Origin: Dasypus novemcinctus
Taxonomy: Eukaryota; Chordata; Mammalia; Cingulata; Dasypodidae
Direction: 5' to 3'
DNA: 64,000 bases
Assembly: GCF_030445035.2 (NCBI RefSeq)
Contig: NC_080682.1
Span: 33,586,770-33,650,769 of the forward strand
Under the pieces are notes generated by a model. It worked only from the letters and a program-made list of their open reading frames with translations, did no database searches and was not told the DNA's origin. How positions within the stretch are numbered: position 1 is the stretch's first letter; each line of letters opens with the position of its first letter. Both the position numbers and the translations under genes were made by a program. Shown here one piece after another: positions 11,681 to 25,891 of this stretch.

Positions 11681-14600
11681 GACATATCATGTTATTTAGA
11701 AACTTTAGAAAATATGTGTTAGAAACATTCATGTTCAGATTTCTGAGCTTAAAATATTTCTACTTAATCACCAAATAATCAATATGGTTGCAAAAAAAAA
11801 AGTTCTTTTTTTGCAACATTATGTTCTCTTACTCTGTAACCACCTTCCTCATTCTTTGCTTCAGGCTTTATGCTTCTTTCACATTGTACCAACATTTTAT
11901 TGATCATCAATAGGAAAGACAGATATAAACCAGAATGCCAGTATAGAAAATCCTTCAGGACAAATATATAGTGAAGAAAAGAATGACTCACAGTGAGTTT
12001 GATGTTGGGGTAACACAGAAGAGTGGGGCTAGATCTCAGCCACTTTGCCATACTTTCCTGTAAGGCAGAATGAGAAACATTCCAGCCATTGTACCCAGGA
12101 GACAAAGCCAAAGATTTGGTAATTAGCAGGCCACCTTTCCTCTAAAGTATTCATCAGTTCTGTATGATATCAACAACTGATTTATCAGCATTACACTAAA
12201 CTGTCCAACTTATCACTACCAACAGTCCTAAAATATTAAAGATATATGAAAATTTTGTGTTTATCTGTCTCTGTGTAATATCAGAAATTCTCTATCAACA
12301 TGGACTGTGCATAATTGCATTTTAAATTGAGAACATTATTTGAATATTATATATAATAATATATCAAGGGAATTAAAATAATTTTGTGCTATCAAATTAA
12401 ATATGATTGAATTATTTTTCTCAATTCTTACCTTATATCTAGGCAGTACAACTCATAAGTAAGATGTCAGGTCCCAGGAATACGTGTTTAGAGGTGGTGG
12501 CATGTATTGTATATTGATAAAAGTAATCTAGAATGTAACCATTAGAAATCAAATTCATTTATTTTCCTGAATCAGGGATCCCTTCTTGGATATATTTCAT
12601 GTAGATATTCAGTCATGGATCCTCAGAGCGACACACACAAATTTATGTGTGGTGCTACATGTAGAACCCAGTAATTAGGAAATTACCTAATGTTTCTTAC
12701 TAAAGAAAATAAAAGGCATTTAGCAAGCAGGGATAGATACAGATTAGAGCAAATTAATAATATTATTATAATATTAATAAAGAAGAGGAGGCAGCAGAGA
12801 ATTGATGTGTATGAAGTAAAATTAATCTAATAATACAAAAACCTAGTTGAACAAAGACCTTAGATATCATAATGAGATATGTAGCAACAAATGCACTTTT
12901 ATTAAAACATGCATTATTTTTAGTTTATGAAGATGCTTTCCTTTTTAAGGATATGTATTATCCGTATTAGAAGAGGTGGCCTATATATGGAGGAGAATTT
13001 AGCTGGAATGGGGAATTATAACTTATGATGACAGTGGCTAGAGAATTAAGGTAGAATAACTAAATTTAGTTGTAAGATTAAAAGAAAGAAATAAAATAAG
13101 TGTAATATCCCTAGTCATGATTTTATTCTTACTGAATCTTTTAAAAACACTATAGGGCATGTAATAGAAATCATCCCAAGACATAAAAGCTAGACAAAGC
13201 TACTGTGAAAATCTTAACTAAATATCCAATAATTAAATACACTTAATGTGGTTGAGCAGGGTAGTACAAAATAATACAAGAAACATTTAAAAGAAAGTTT
13301 CTCAGTAGAGAAATAAAAGGTACCCTGGATAATTAACAAAACCCCAATGGTCTTTCCTGGTCTCTGATGCTTTGGGAATAATAACAAACTGCTTTCAAGC
13401 TGCCAAGATGTTCCTCAAAGGGGAAAGACACTCATAAATTCTTCTGATATCAGTTAAATTAACAACCACATGAGGGAGCAATAACATATTTTTCCTTTGA
13501 AGTGAGTAGAAGGACCCCCATCTTTATGATATTCAGATGAGTTCCAGTAACAATTCTTAACTTATGCTTTTAATAATCTGAATTATTGAAATGACAGTAG
13601 CACAGGTGCCAGACTCAGCATATTATGCCATACATATTAATATTCTCATTTCATAAGATTTTCTGGAATAACTTGTCATTTTTATCACCATTAATATGCT
13701 CTTTGAGGAAAGTAAGGAATCTATTTTTTTATGATTTTTTTTTATGATTTCTATATTGCTTCTGGAAAACTACAGAATGGAAATTCTGAAGGGGAAAGGA
13801 GTAAGTAGTGTTTAAAGCTATATCTAGAATGTGGTCTTAGCAAAGATTATGATGGTCAGGTCAGTGTTATTGATAGGTTTATGTTTCAAATACAATAGTT
13901 TTTGATGAGAGTTTCCAGTTATTCAGTAATGTTATTTTAGCATTATCATAGTCTCCTATTAATTGTTTCTACAGAGTTTCATTCGTGCCATGGATACCTG
14001 GGCTCTCATTTTACCAATTTCATACAAGAGATGGGCATTGTCAGAGTTTGAATTTACAACAAGGACTTAGATATATGTTTAATAGGTATGTGATTCCTAG
14101 AAGCATAGATGAGCGAATGGGGTATGTGAGACAGGGAAAGGAAAAAAACTAATAGTGTGCAATAGAGAACAAGTTACAGCTGCAACTAAGTGAGGCTCAA
14201 TCACTAGTCATGCTTTGACGTGTCCTGCAGAAAACTTCTTGGAATTGTCCTAAGGTGAAAGAAGCTGAATCTTGGACATGAATGCAGTCAACATCAGAAT
14301 TGGTCCAATGTGATAAGGAGTAGGGAGACTTATATTTCTGCCAAAGTGATATTTGCAATATTAAATTGATGGCAAAGTAAAAATAAAATATTAAACTTTT
14401 TGGCTTAGTCCAATAAACACATCAGATGCAATAGTAGAGTGCCGTGAACCTGGTATTTCTACATTAAAATTTCATGTGTTTCAAGTCTTGGGAGTACTTC
14501 AAATATATTTCTAGTGAGGGACAAACTGGATTTGAAATCAGCAAAATTAAAGGATCAAGTAGGGTTAGCCCTTAGATAAATTTATATCAAGATTTTATAT

Positions 14601-16559
14601 CCTGCCTTCAGAATTGATGATCTTGCCAAGTTTTAACATTCCATTGATCTGTGCTTGGGCATTTCCTTTTCAAAATATACCTGAAAGCATTGAGTGATAC
14701 ATGCTTTTTGATTGGCAATCCATGCTATAAATTTTACATATTATATGGAAATTGGAAAAACTCTGTTTGGGGTTGGGAAAAGGATGAGAACTTCCCTTAC
14801 CTCTCCATAGGTCCCTGTTATATGGCACAACTACAATACAAACCTTTTAGCTCAGCGCATTGGACTGTGTCCATGTATTTTAGAATCTGGCATAATGGGA
14901 TATGATTATGTTGAAGAAGTACAGATTTTTAAAAATCTTCAAAGATCATTACAAGCTGAATAATAGTGATTTGAATATTTCATCCACATTTTTTTAATCA
15001 TTCTCTGATGTCCCTGAACTGTGGACTTAATGTTTTCTTATTGAGATAATACATTAATTTTATCCAGTAAGGAGTGAAACATGTATAAGGGCTCAAGGCT
15101 TTGTTAGATATGTTGGTTGAGAATAAAATGGGTGTTTCTCTTTTTTGGTTTTAAAATTTTAATATAATATGTGTTCATAGTTCTGCTGATTTAAACTCAC
15201 CCACAGATTCTCAGTCTTGGTGTATTTTCTACCGTACTCTTTCATTTCTCTCTCCTTTATATGCAAACAGGATGATCTTAATCTGACCAATTTACTAACA
15301 TCAGTTAAAGCTGTTTGCATATGAAATATTTTGAATAGGCAAATCAGTAGAGACAGAAAATAGATTAGAGGTTAACTTTCAATTTGTTATTAAATATATA
15401 TTGATGTTTATCCTCATTTTAAATCTAGCTGTATATTTATCTACATATGAAATTTATACTTTTTTTTAAATGGGGTTACAGTGACCTCCTTGGATGAGTT
15501 GCAGAGAAGCCCTCATTTTTTATAATCCAGAAGAGTTTGTGCAAAATATGGATGATCTCTTCCTTGAAAGTTTGGAAGCACTAGACTTTGAAATAAAGCA
15601 TGAAGAGTTGGGAATTAATGATACAGAAAATGCATTTCTAATTAAAATGTGTTCATTCAAAGTCTTTAATATAATATATACTTGTTGGAAAAAGAAATAA
15701 AGATATGAGTATAGCATTCAAAATTAAGCCAGACACCCTGTTTTAGAGGGTCATTTCACTTTATTGGGTATGCATATTTTCAGTGGTTTCCCAGATAATT
15801 TTAGATGGTACATAAGAAAACACATTTTAATAACTTGGTATTTTTCTTTGATTATGCTATAAAATCATAACAAGGAAATCAAACCTATATTTTCAAAGAT
15901 ATTATTTCTTAGTCAAAGCTGATGAGGGAATGACTGCTAAGGTTTCTTTCTCAAAGTGAATAAAATATAGATGCACAACTTACTAGGTATTCAACATAAC
16001 AAAAAAGATCAGGACGGTAGATTAAAATAATTTATCAAAGTTTCGTAAAAAAATTTATAATAATTTCTAATTTAGTTTGAATGGTTATAAAGAATTAATA
16101 CAAATATATATTAATATATTTTGGTGACAACAAAAATGTATTACTTTACAAAATATTCCTCATTTTCTTTTTCTCTACCTGAACTTTTCTCTCTCATTCT
16201 CTCTCTCTACCTCTTTCAGCACCTCACCATTGACTCTACAAGATTCTATGAAATATATTAAAAAATATCTCTTGGAGAGGGTAAAGAACAAAACGGGAAT
16301 TAGGAAGAGAACAAAGCACAGTGAAACAAAATAAAAAAAAGCAGGCAAATTTTGAAAATTGTAACTTTCTTCTTTACACAATTGTAGATGTTTATAAAAT
16401 TTACAAAACTGCTACATGAAAATGGTGAATTTTTATGTATTTATATTAAAATTACAAACTTGACAAGAACCTACTATACAAATTAATCTTTGCTGCAGAA
16501 GAGAAGTAACCTTTAGAGGGAAGAGAGTGACTACAAGACAACATAACAGAGTGTTCTGG
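11681..16559. other. AT-rich intergenic DNA without a recognised gene
   Basis: No gene is recognised. Two open frames stand out slightly: 110 codons at 12111-11779 (minus) and 68 codons at 15494-15700 (plus). Neither has a motif I know. The second has a balanced composition with an acidic middle (FVQNMDDLFLESLEALDFEI) and could be a scrap of a processed pseudogene. The rest is stop-rich. Confidence 0.45.
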
Positions 16560-16900
16560 GTTGTTGGCAATGTTCTCCTTCCTAATCTTGGTAGGTAGTT
16601 ACTTTAAATTCTTTGTCTGATAATTCTAATCCATTTGCCATACCGGATTCTGGTTCTGATGCATACCCTGATTTTTGTACTGTTTTGCCCTGATTTTTAG
16701 ACTGTTTTGCCTTTTAGTTTGCTTTCAGAGTTATTGTTGACAATCAGGCATATTGTATCAGCTTGAAGAAACTGCAGTAAATTGAAATTAGTCTGAAGGC
16801 TTAGGTGGATAAGGCTAGGAGTTTGGCTGTGTTTCCTGTTTGCTGTAGCTTTAAGTTTCATTGGATAAAGTTTCTGCTTGTGTCATTGGTTTTGCCCTCT
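16560..16900 (-). repeat. Possible old L1/HAL1-type fragment, antisense
   Basis: The text 'attctttgtctgataattctaatcca...tctggttctgatgcatac' resembles antisense LINE-1-type sequence seen across mammals. It is highly diverged, without clear ends. Confidence 0.35.
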
Positions 16901-17279
16901 AATTTTGGGGGGTTTCCTTAGAGACTCCTTGTTAATTTGGTTCGAGTCTTGTAATTCTTTTTGTTGTATCCCACACCTTATTTTCACTTGCTACAGAAAC
17001 CATTTCATGTAACAGGCATGAAAACAGCCTGCATCTCATTGTACATCTCCTATATAGAGAATCAGTCTTCAGTTTTGGAAATGACTGAAAATATTTCACA
17101 TGACAGGCTTTCTGTGTGTGTATGTACATGTACACATATTATACAGGTGCATTGTCAATAAGCAGTAATGTTTTGAAAGTTATTTTCTGAGCAGTAGGTC
17201 TCAGCCGTGAGTTTAAAGTATTCAGTAAAACAAGTCTTAAACAGATTACCTATCATCCACTCTCTGTTGTTCCACTTAA

Positions 17280-18470
17280 AGCACATGGGCTGAGTAGAAT
17301 TAGCATAATTTTTAGGGTCCTAGAAACTTTGGAATGGTAATTGAACATTGACTTCAACTAAAAGCTATCTCTGCTGCTTTCTTTCACCTCTAACAAGAGA
17401 GATGGTCTATCTTTGAAGCTTTAGGGTCAGACATTGACTTCTTTTCAGCTACGAAGGTCCTAAATTACATCTCCTTCCAATATAACACCATTTTGTCAAC
17501 ACTGAAAATCTATTATTTAGATTAACACCTTCATCAATAATCTTAGCCAGATCCTCTGGATAACTTTAAGAACTTGCTTCTTCACCTTGGGTTTTTAGGT
17601 TATAAAGAATGATTCTTTTGATAAATCTCATGAACTGAACTCTACTAGCTTTAAACTTTTCTCCTATAGCCTTCTCACCTCTCCCAGCCTTCATAGAATT
17701 GAAGAGTGTTAGGTTATTGCTCTGGATTAGACTTTGGCTTGAGTGAATATTGTAGCTGGTTTAATCTTCCATCTAGTGGACTAAAAATTTCTCTGTATCA
17801 GCAATAAAGCAGTTTTGCTTTCTAATCATTCATGTGTTCACTGGCCTAGCACTTTTAATTTCAAGTACTTATCCTTTGCATTCACAACTTGGCTCCCTGA
17901 TAACTACAAAAGGTCTAGGGTTCAGCTGAAATCGGCTTTCCAGATATTTTCCTCACTAAACTTAATTATTTCAGCCTTTTGTTTTAAAGTGACAATCTTA
18001 GGGCTCTTCCTTTCATTTGAACATTTAAAGGCCATTGTAGGGCTAGTAATTGGCCTAACTTCAATATTTTGTGTCTCAGGGAATAGAGAGGGCTACGGTG
18101 AGGGAAACACACAGGGTAATGGCCAGTAGTTGGAGCAATCATAATGCACACAAGATTTATCTTTTATTAAGTTGCCGTGTTACATGGGTATGGTTCATAA
18201 TGCTCCAAATCAATTACAATAGTAACATCAAAGAACATTGTGAAAACTCCTGATGATAACACATATATTAATAATGGAAAAGTTTGAAATATTAGGATAA
18301 TTGCTAAAATATGATGCAGAAACATGAAATGAGCACATGTTGTAGGAAAAGTGTTGCCAATAGACTGGTTCACTGCAGTTTGCCACAAACCTTCAATTTG
18401 TAAATTATGCAACATATGAGAAGCTCAATAAAATGATGTTCAATAAAACAGAATGCAATAATAGGAAACT
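17280..18470 (-). mobile_element. Tigger1-like DNA transposon relic
   Basis: A pogo/Tigger element is broken but recognisable on the minus strand. The transposase start codon is at 18035-18033 and opens with a Lys/Arg-rich CENPB-type DNA-binding region (residues such as CSNERKSPKIVTLKQKAEIIK); the reading then breaks up toward 17280. Upstream of it lie the 'gggaatagagagggctac' leader, the 'caattacaatagtaacatcaaag' block and the terminal 'caatttgtaaattatgcaac...gaagctcaataaaat' sequence. Tigger elements moved by cut and paste into TA sites early in mammal evolution; nothing here can be active. Confidence 0.75.
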
Positions 18471-21400
18471 CTCATGATAATGTTGAGTCATTTTGCTATA
18501 GCAATTAAAGTTTTGATAATTTATGTGTGATTAAACACAGTTTGATTAAATAAAAAATAATCTTTCTAGAGGCAGAGTATGTTCTGCATTAAAAAGAGCT
18601 CAGTTTAATATCTAAATAATTGTAGTGTGACTATAACTTCAAGGACTTAATAAGCAAAAGTATGTATGTGTCCGTGCAGATAAATGAAACATTAGCTGCA
18701 GAATAATTCCTAAAGCAATATGGATGTATATATATAGTTTTTCATGTCTTCAAGTAAATTAAGAACACTTCGCTAATAATGAAACTATCATTAAAAGAAA
18801 AATTATTTTTCCCCAGGAGAGAGAATTTCAGGACTGAATAATTATTCTTTAATGTTAACCCTAATGAATACATTCTCCCAGACATTTTTTACAACATGAC
18901 CACTAGAAAAGGGATATCTTTTAGTGCTGTTTCTACAGCGCATGAAAAATCAAGTAGTAATCAAAGAAATGAGTTAAGCAAACACATTTGAAATATATAT
19001 TGAAAGGAATCAAAGATAAATTTGATGAAGATCTTTAACATATATTGAGTGATGTGGGTGTGTGTGATTTTTTTCTCTGTGTAAGAAGGCTATAAACTCC
19101 TTGAGAGAAGAAGTTGTCTATTTTTGTGTGTGTTCTTCATAGAATCTGGGAAATGTTTAACATACCAAATTTTGATCATGTCTCGACATGGTTTTTGGAT
19201 GTATTTAAAAATGCATGATTTTTATATATACATGCTATGAAAAGATAACTTTCTTTAGTTTTGGTTTACTTGTGAAAGCACATTGATAATAATCCATCAA
19301 GGTCAAAGGTTCTGTCATATTTATGTTTGTCATGTTTGTATCTTCCCTTAGTAAAGGCAACCATTTCCATGTTGGTATTCAAAAAATGTTAGTTTTGTTG
19401 AAAATTATATTTCTTGGATTATCTTTCAAAATATTGCTCATATAGTAAATATGGCATTATGATTTGCAGATATATTTTCTCAAATGATGTATTTACTAAA
19501 TAGTTAGGATAAGGAAACAGTTACAAACAGAATTATACATTGCATATAGGACTTAAATAATTGGGGACAACTGAATAGAAAAATCTATTACTTGATATAT
19601 GAAAAACAAAAAAATCAGTCTATAGTCTTGAGAGTGACTGAAATTAGCTCAAGTCATGAGGTCTGTCTGTGTGTATGTATATTTACACTTGTTATACATT
19701 TGCTCTTACATTTTCCTTTTCTTAACTACTTTACAGTGATCTGACACCTCCATAATTTACTTTTTAATAATTTATATTAGTAAATGTTATACTAACAGGA
19801 AAAACATTTAATATTTTAGTGCATTCTTTTAGGAATATATTGAGGCTAATATCTATTCAATTACAATTTATTTAATTTATATAAGCTTTTTCATTCCAAT
19901 AATAGAATCTGATTAAGTATGGTTGCCATATAAAATTAGGAGAAATAAAATGGGGAAACAAATGAAAAATTAATGAATTAAAAGAAAACAAAAATTGAAT
20001 AACCTTTATTATAAAGGATAGAAAGATAAAGAGCTATTCTTTTACAAGGTATAAAAAAGGGAAAACCGGTGATAACACATGAGAAGAAAGGGGCAGATAA
20101 GTGAGACAGGGAAAGATGTTATGATCTGTAGGATCAAAATACATCATCAATTTCATCAGAAGGTATTTATAATCTTTGGTCAGAGTTTTGCTTCTTACAT
20201 GAGAATTGTTATGGGTGCAAGCATTCCCCTTATTAATAAATGACTCTAAATATGAACAAAATGCACATAGAAACTGTTTTGAGGTATTGGATAAAGGTGT
20301 AACAGGTCAGTTATCCATTAGATAATGGAATTATACGAGAAAGGAATCAAGTTGGCCTTGCCTTTCTGTACTCTTTGCTGGCCAGGTAAATACAGAGTGT
20401 CATAAAAGAATAAAGGTCTTGCATAAGCAGAAGAGGTAGACATTGAAGTTTCCACCTGTTGAAGAAGGTGTAACATTAAAGGTGAGACATGAAAAGGTAC
20501 CCTGAATATAAGTACTAGGATTCCCAATCAAGTCTGAGCTGTATATGCGCAGAAGGAAAATAACTAGAACTAGCAAAGGAGGCTACTATAAAGCTGAAAG
20601 CAGAACATAAAAACCAGAAGTGATGAAGGGCTGAGAGAATCTGGAATTATGATCCAGCAAATATAACACATATATTTAATTCAGTCAGTCATGAAGTAAA
20701 AACAAAAACAAAATAAAATAAGAGAGCCACAAATTAGAGTTATAAGGACCCTGGCCCTGTAGTAAGTACTATGCTGTAAGACGGAGGATAAGACCAAATA
20801 ATTCTTTTTAACAAAGAATAATTTGAAGCCTGAGAGTTTCAAAAAACATTTCCAGTCATTTATCTGTCAGCCAGAGCAGAGCTCCACACCCTTTATTAAC
20901 AGACAAAATATTCTAGACTCCCTCCAATATATCATCCATAATCTATTATAAAAAGTACAAACATAAGACAAATGAAGAAAATGTAAACCCTATTAATGAA
21001 AAAAAAGTTAATTGAGTTTTCAAGATGAACCCAAAGTTTGAGTTAATATCCAAGGATTTTAAAATAACTTTATATGTATATATAATAATTTTTCACACTA
21101 ATCAATTCTATTAAAATGTAAGACCAACTATGTGATGGCTATAATAGGTGAATAATAATAGGATATACAAACATACATCTGTAAATATAAGCATATAAAT
21201 GCTACTATTTAAATAGTACTGTTAAAAAAAGTAGACCTCTATATTCCAGAGATAGGAAGGACAGTATAAAATAAGCAAAGACCCAATTTTTCGCAAAGTT
21301 TATAAATTCCATAACAGAGCTTCAAAACACATAAAACAAAATTAGACAAAATTAAAAAGAGTAACAGAATTTTTCTAAAATGATGAAATTGGATAAATGT

Positions 21401-22380
21401 CAGTAATAAAGTTCTAATTTTGTTGAAATATAGGACTAAGAAGTCATGTTTCCTCTGTTTCTCACTCATCTGTCATAATTATTTTACTATCAGTGATGTT
21501 GTATTGCCATCCCAGAAATAAGCATTCAATGAAAAATGAGTTTTGTAAGTTTTTCTTACTTCAACTTTTACTTATATTATTTGAAAGTGCACTTAATGGT
21601 TATAAAAAAATATTTCTACACTGGGAAGAAATACTCTATCTTGTTTATTTTTCAAGAAGTAAGCAGACCCTATTGAGGGTGACAATGACATAATCTCTAT
21701 TAGTCTCCCATATCGTTTAAACTCTGACGTCTCCTATTGAGAAATAAATTGATTTTGGCTTTTAAATTGCCAAATAAGCTTATCTCAGTATCACTGAATT
21801 TTTGCTGATGAGAAGAATTGTGCTTTCAACTCATTAAATATATAATATCATTTAGTAACTCTTTGATTTATGCAATCAAATTCTCTCCTGCTATTTCAGA
21901 GTGTGAATAGTTTTATTGTAAATTTGAGTTACTTTTAAATCTGCATAAATGTTTCTCATAATTGTTTATTAGTATGATATTCATAAGAAAGCAATTTACC
22001 TGGTTATATACAGAGAAGTGAGCTTCCACCGTTAAATTTGTTATAAAATATTTCGTCCCCTCAGCTCTGATTTTTATGTTCTTTTTTCATGTTTCTCTTA
22101 ATTTAATAAAAACTATTACACTAAAATAATAAAATGGGTTTCACAAACACTGTTGTGTCTGAATACAATAATATATCTGCAGGGCCAATGAATCAGGTGA
22201 CTCTGCTAAAACTGACAGGAGAAATTCCACCATGTTTTCCTTGAAATGCCTAAAAATTACCCATTAATCGGTTCATGCAAATTCATAGAAAGAAGTTAGT
22301 TATGCACGTCAGCCATTGCAAAATACTTGAAAATTTGGTTTTACATATTTTTACTATAATGTGTCAATATTTATTATAAA
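18471..22380. other. AT-rich intergenic DNA, nothing recognised
   Basis: Stop-rich in all frames. No repeat family, RNA gene or conserved coding block was recognised. Confidence 0.45.
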
Positions 22381-22389
22381 TATTTAACA

Positions 22390-22930
22390 ATAATGTATTG
22401 CCATCAAGTCCACCCATTCCCAAATATTTACATCTGGCCTTATGAAACATTCTGCATACTTTGAGCAAATTCTCCCCTTTCTCACCTCACCTTCCATCTC
22501 CCAACCTACACTTCGTAGTCCAACTCTACAAGTCCATTTATTGTATTTAGTTCATATCAGTAAGACCATACAATATTCATCCCTTTGTGTCTAGCTTATT
22601 TCACTCAACGTAATATCCTCAAGGTTTCCATCAAGGATATAATGTTTACACATTATTATGAATGTAACAATCACTGTTGATTTACAGATGTAATTGTGGC
22701 TGAAACAAGTTGTGTAGAAAGATTGATGTTGGAGGACAGAAGGAGGATTACATTGGGAATGTATAAAAATGATTTTGGAAGTAAATGAGAACTGTGATTA
22801 ATAATGTAAATACAGGATATGTTCTACAACAAGATTATAAGAATGTGGTGATACATGGGAAAATTATAACTAATGTAATTTACGGTGTGTAGTTAACAAC
22901 AACATTGTAATGTCTTTGTAACAAAAGCAA
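22390..22930 (-). repeat. L1-derived fragment, probably antisense 3' region
   Basis: The phrase 'agttcatatcagtaagaccatacaatattcatccctttgtgtctagcttatttcactcaa' is a common mammalian LINE-1-type 3' region in antisense. A similar block is at 35340-35400. It is truncated and decayed. Confidence 0.45.
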
Positions 22931-24908
22931 AGTTGGTCCTATATTAATTCTAAAGGTAAAAAAAGAATATGGGGTTTTGTTTTGTGAATTATAAATATAG
23001 CATTTTTCTCTTCATACTCTTTTCATTAAAAGGAAACCTTTTAATAAAGGTTTAATGAAACTTTATTGTCATTTAATGAATCTGTTTATCTGTGTTTAAT
23101 GTCTTTTCATGAAATTATTTATCTTTGTAACTTTCTGAACACTAGAGGAACAGAGCAGTTAAAAGTGGGTGATATAAAAGTGCCTTAAAAAAGAACTTTT
23201 TAATAGTAATGTTTCCATAATCTTTTGAGCTGCCTTTGTATGTTCTTTTATATTTGAGAATTTGAAATAAAGTTGTTAATTAAACAAATATTTTATAATA
23301 AAATTAGGATGTTACTGAATATACTATGCTACAAAAATATGTACATACATAAATATACATATAAATATGCATTATATACACAAAGGAAAATAATTGGTAG
23401 AAAATACATCAAAAGATTAACGTTTATAAATGATTTTCATTTTTTTCTCTGGAATTTTGTTGTATTCAATTTTCTTCATAATAAAGATGTTTACTCCATA
23501 TGATTGTTACACACTTTTAAATATAAAATATTTCATTTTGAAAAATGTGCTATTCCATCTCTGGTGGTTAATTTTCTGGCTTGTCACCCACAGATATATT
23601 ATTTCTTTAGGAATTCCCTTTCTTTTACATAGTCATCAATTAGAGTATAAAAAAAAATACCAAAAAATGAGGCTCAAATTACATGACTTTTAAAGAAATA
23701 AGGGGTTCTCTGGCAGAAACTTAACATGGATACATTAGTCCTTGGAACATGCCAAGCAATCTTCATTGAAGATTGGTCCCAGGGATGATATAATGGTACA
23801 TTATCAGCAATCCTCAATGGAAAAAGTGTTGTGACACTGTCAGTGGGAAAGGCAAGGGATTCTCTGGCTGTTTGTGTTCACAGTACTTCCCTGTTACTTG
23901 TGAGACATAATTTTCAGGTGAACCTTCCATTTTACCAGGACCTGAACAAACTTTTAGGTTGATTTATTTTACCTCAGATAAAAACAAAAATTTATGCATG
24001 AAAAAATAAGTGACCTCTAAGAAAACAAGTATCATATTGCAGAAATTTCAGGCTCTTTAGAGTGTTTACCTATTTTATTTGCAAGAAAAACTTGAGGTCA
24101 ACTAATGGTGGCAGAAAATATTGTTCTCTAATGTAAAGTTTTTTAATTTGTCTCTAAAAATGGGAATAGTTTTAGGAGAAATTCAAACATAGAATTGATA
24201 GAATCAGCACCATAAATATAATGAAAATGTAATCTTTAAAATAAATTTGACATAAATTATAAATTAAAAAGCTATTTTCTAAATTTTAGTAGTAATATAT
24301 GGTCTATAAAATTAATATGCCTGAGTAATGTGATCTAAGGATTTAATTTATGATCTGGCACTTTTATTAAACTATATTGTATATAAGTGATCTATTAAAC
24401 TCTATCATTACTTATTATTTACCTAGGAGTTTATTTCTGTTTTTATGAAATTATTTATGTGTAGGATTATAGACATATGAGCATGATCTCTGGATCAACC
24501 AAATTTGGTAGAATCATAGGACCAGCAGTTAATGTGACTCCGTAAGTTATATAATTTTCCGTGCACTTATTTTAGTCTAAAAAAATGCATACAATAATAA
24601 TACCTAGGATAAATAGTGTTTTCTTCTGAATAAATGTGCTAATAAAAGGAGTTATTTATAATAGTGCCATATTCATTCCAAGTATGTATTATATATGGGT
24701 TTCTATTATAAAACATCCAAATGATGAATTATAACTAATCCTTATTTGGGAGTCAAAAAAAGATTTTTTTTCAGTCATAATTTTGAAAACTATTTTTATT
24801 ACTAGAATAATTGGAATAATTTTTAAATTTATATACACAAGAGCAGTTTAGAAGTCATAATTTATATACAGAAGAATAATTTAGAAGTCATTCATGCTAA
24901 CTATCACC

Positions 24909-24924
24909 TTTGATTTCTCAACAG
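24909..24924 (+). other. Candidate splice acceptor before the OR coding exon
   Basis: A pyrimidine-rich run ends in CAACAG 19 bases before the chosen start codon. The same acceptor is kept in the pseudogene copy at 58831. OR genes usually have untranslated 5' exons joined to one coding exon, so this likely marks the exon start. Confidence 0.6.
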
Positions 24925-24943
24925 TTTACAAAAGTTGGATACT

Positions 24944-25891
24944 ATGAGAAATAGGAATAACACAAATGTGCCTGAATTCATACTTATGGGATTGACAGAC
25001 TCTGAAGAGATCCAGCATGTTCTCTTTATTTTACTTTTCATGATATATCTGATTACTCTTCTGGGGAATGCAGGGATGATACTCATAATTCACCTGGATC
25101 TCCAGCTTCACACCCCCATGTATTTTTTCCTGAGTCACCTGTCATTCCTTGACATCAGTTACTCAACGGTCATCACACCTAAAACCTTAGAGAACTTACT
25201 GACTTCTACCAAGTGTATTTCATTCATGGCCTTCTTCACACAGATGTATTTTTTTGCCTTCTTCGGTGTCACTGAATTTTACCTTCTTGCTTCTATGGCC
25301 TATGACCGCTATGTTGCTATCTGTAATCCTCTTAACTACCCAGTTATTATGTCTATGAGATTCTGCCGCATCCTCATCACTGGGTCCTGTATGATTGGTT
25401 TTACTGAGTCATTACTTATTGTTCTTTGCATAAACAGCTTGCATTTCTGCAACTCGAATATAATCTATCACTTTTTCTGTGACTTGACACCGATTTTAGC
25501 TCTTTCCTGCACTGACACTCATGACACTGAAATCATGATTATCATTCTTACTGGCTTAAATGCAGCAGTGTCTCTAATTACAATCTCTGTATCCTATGAG
25601 TCCATTCTGTCTACTATCCTGAAAATTAATTCAACTTCAGGAAAGCGCAAAGCCTTCTCTACCTGTGCCTCCCACCTCCTGGGAGTCACCATCTTTTATG
25701 GCACAACGATTTTTACTTATTTAAAACCCAAGAAGTCCTATTCCTTGGGGAAAGATCAAGTGGCTTCTGTGTTTTATACTATGGTGGTCCCCATGTTGAA
25801 TCCACTCATTTATAGTCTTAGGAACAAAGCAGTAAAAAATGCTCTCATTACAGTCATGCAGAAGAGAGAGGTATCCAGGCAACTGACATGA
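24944..25891 (+). CDS. OR8H-like: Olfactory receptor, OR8H-like
   Basis: A seven-helix odorant receptor of 315 residues in one exon. It would sit in the cilia of olfactory neurons and signal through the G protein Golf. The N-terminus has a sequon (N5-N6-T7). Diagnostic motifs follow in order: GN 41-42 in helix 1, [10 protein letters not shown] 55-64, [10 protein letters not shown] 118-127, SY 217-218, [10 protein letters not shown] 236-245, [12 protein letters not shown] 283-294. Loop-2 cysteines are C169, C179 and C189. I chose the ATG at 24944; three more codons upstream are open but begin with TTG. The overall pattern, from [11 protein letters not shown] on, fits OR8H within family 8; the exact orthologue is uncertain. 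One oddity: the cysteine normally at the start of helix 3 is Phe97, while an extra cysteine is at 91. Confidence 0.92.
   Translation: MRNRNNTNVPEFILMGLTDSEEIQHVLFILLFMIYLITLLGNAGMILIIHLDLQLHTPMYFFLSHLSFLDISYSTVITPKTLENLLTSTKCISFMAFFTQMYFFAFFGVTEFYLLASMAYDRYVAICNPLNYPVIMSMRFCRILITGSCMIGFTESLLIVLCINSLHFCNSNIIYHFFCDLTPILALSCTDTHDTEIMIIILTGLNAAVSLITISVSYESILSTILKINSTSGKRKAFSTCASHLLGVTIFYGTTIFTYLKPKKSYSLGKDQVASVFYTMVVPMLNPLIYSLRNKAVKNALITVMQKREVSRQLT

Noticed and set aside
11779-12111. 110-codon minus-strand frame
   Set aside because: No recognisable motif and repetitive simple sequence at its end; left as unexplained intergenic DNA.
24935-24943. Upstream extension of the OR frame by three codons
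   Set aside because: It begins with TTG; the first ATG at 24944 matches the start of related receptors.
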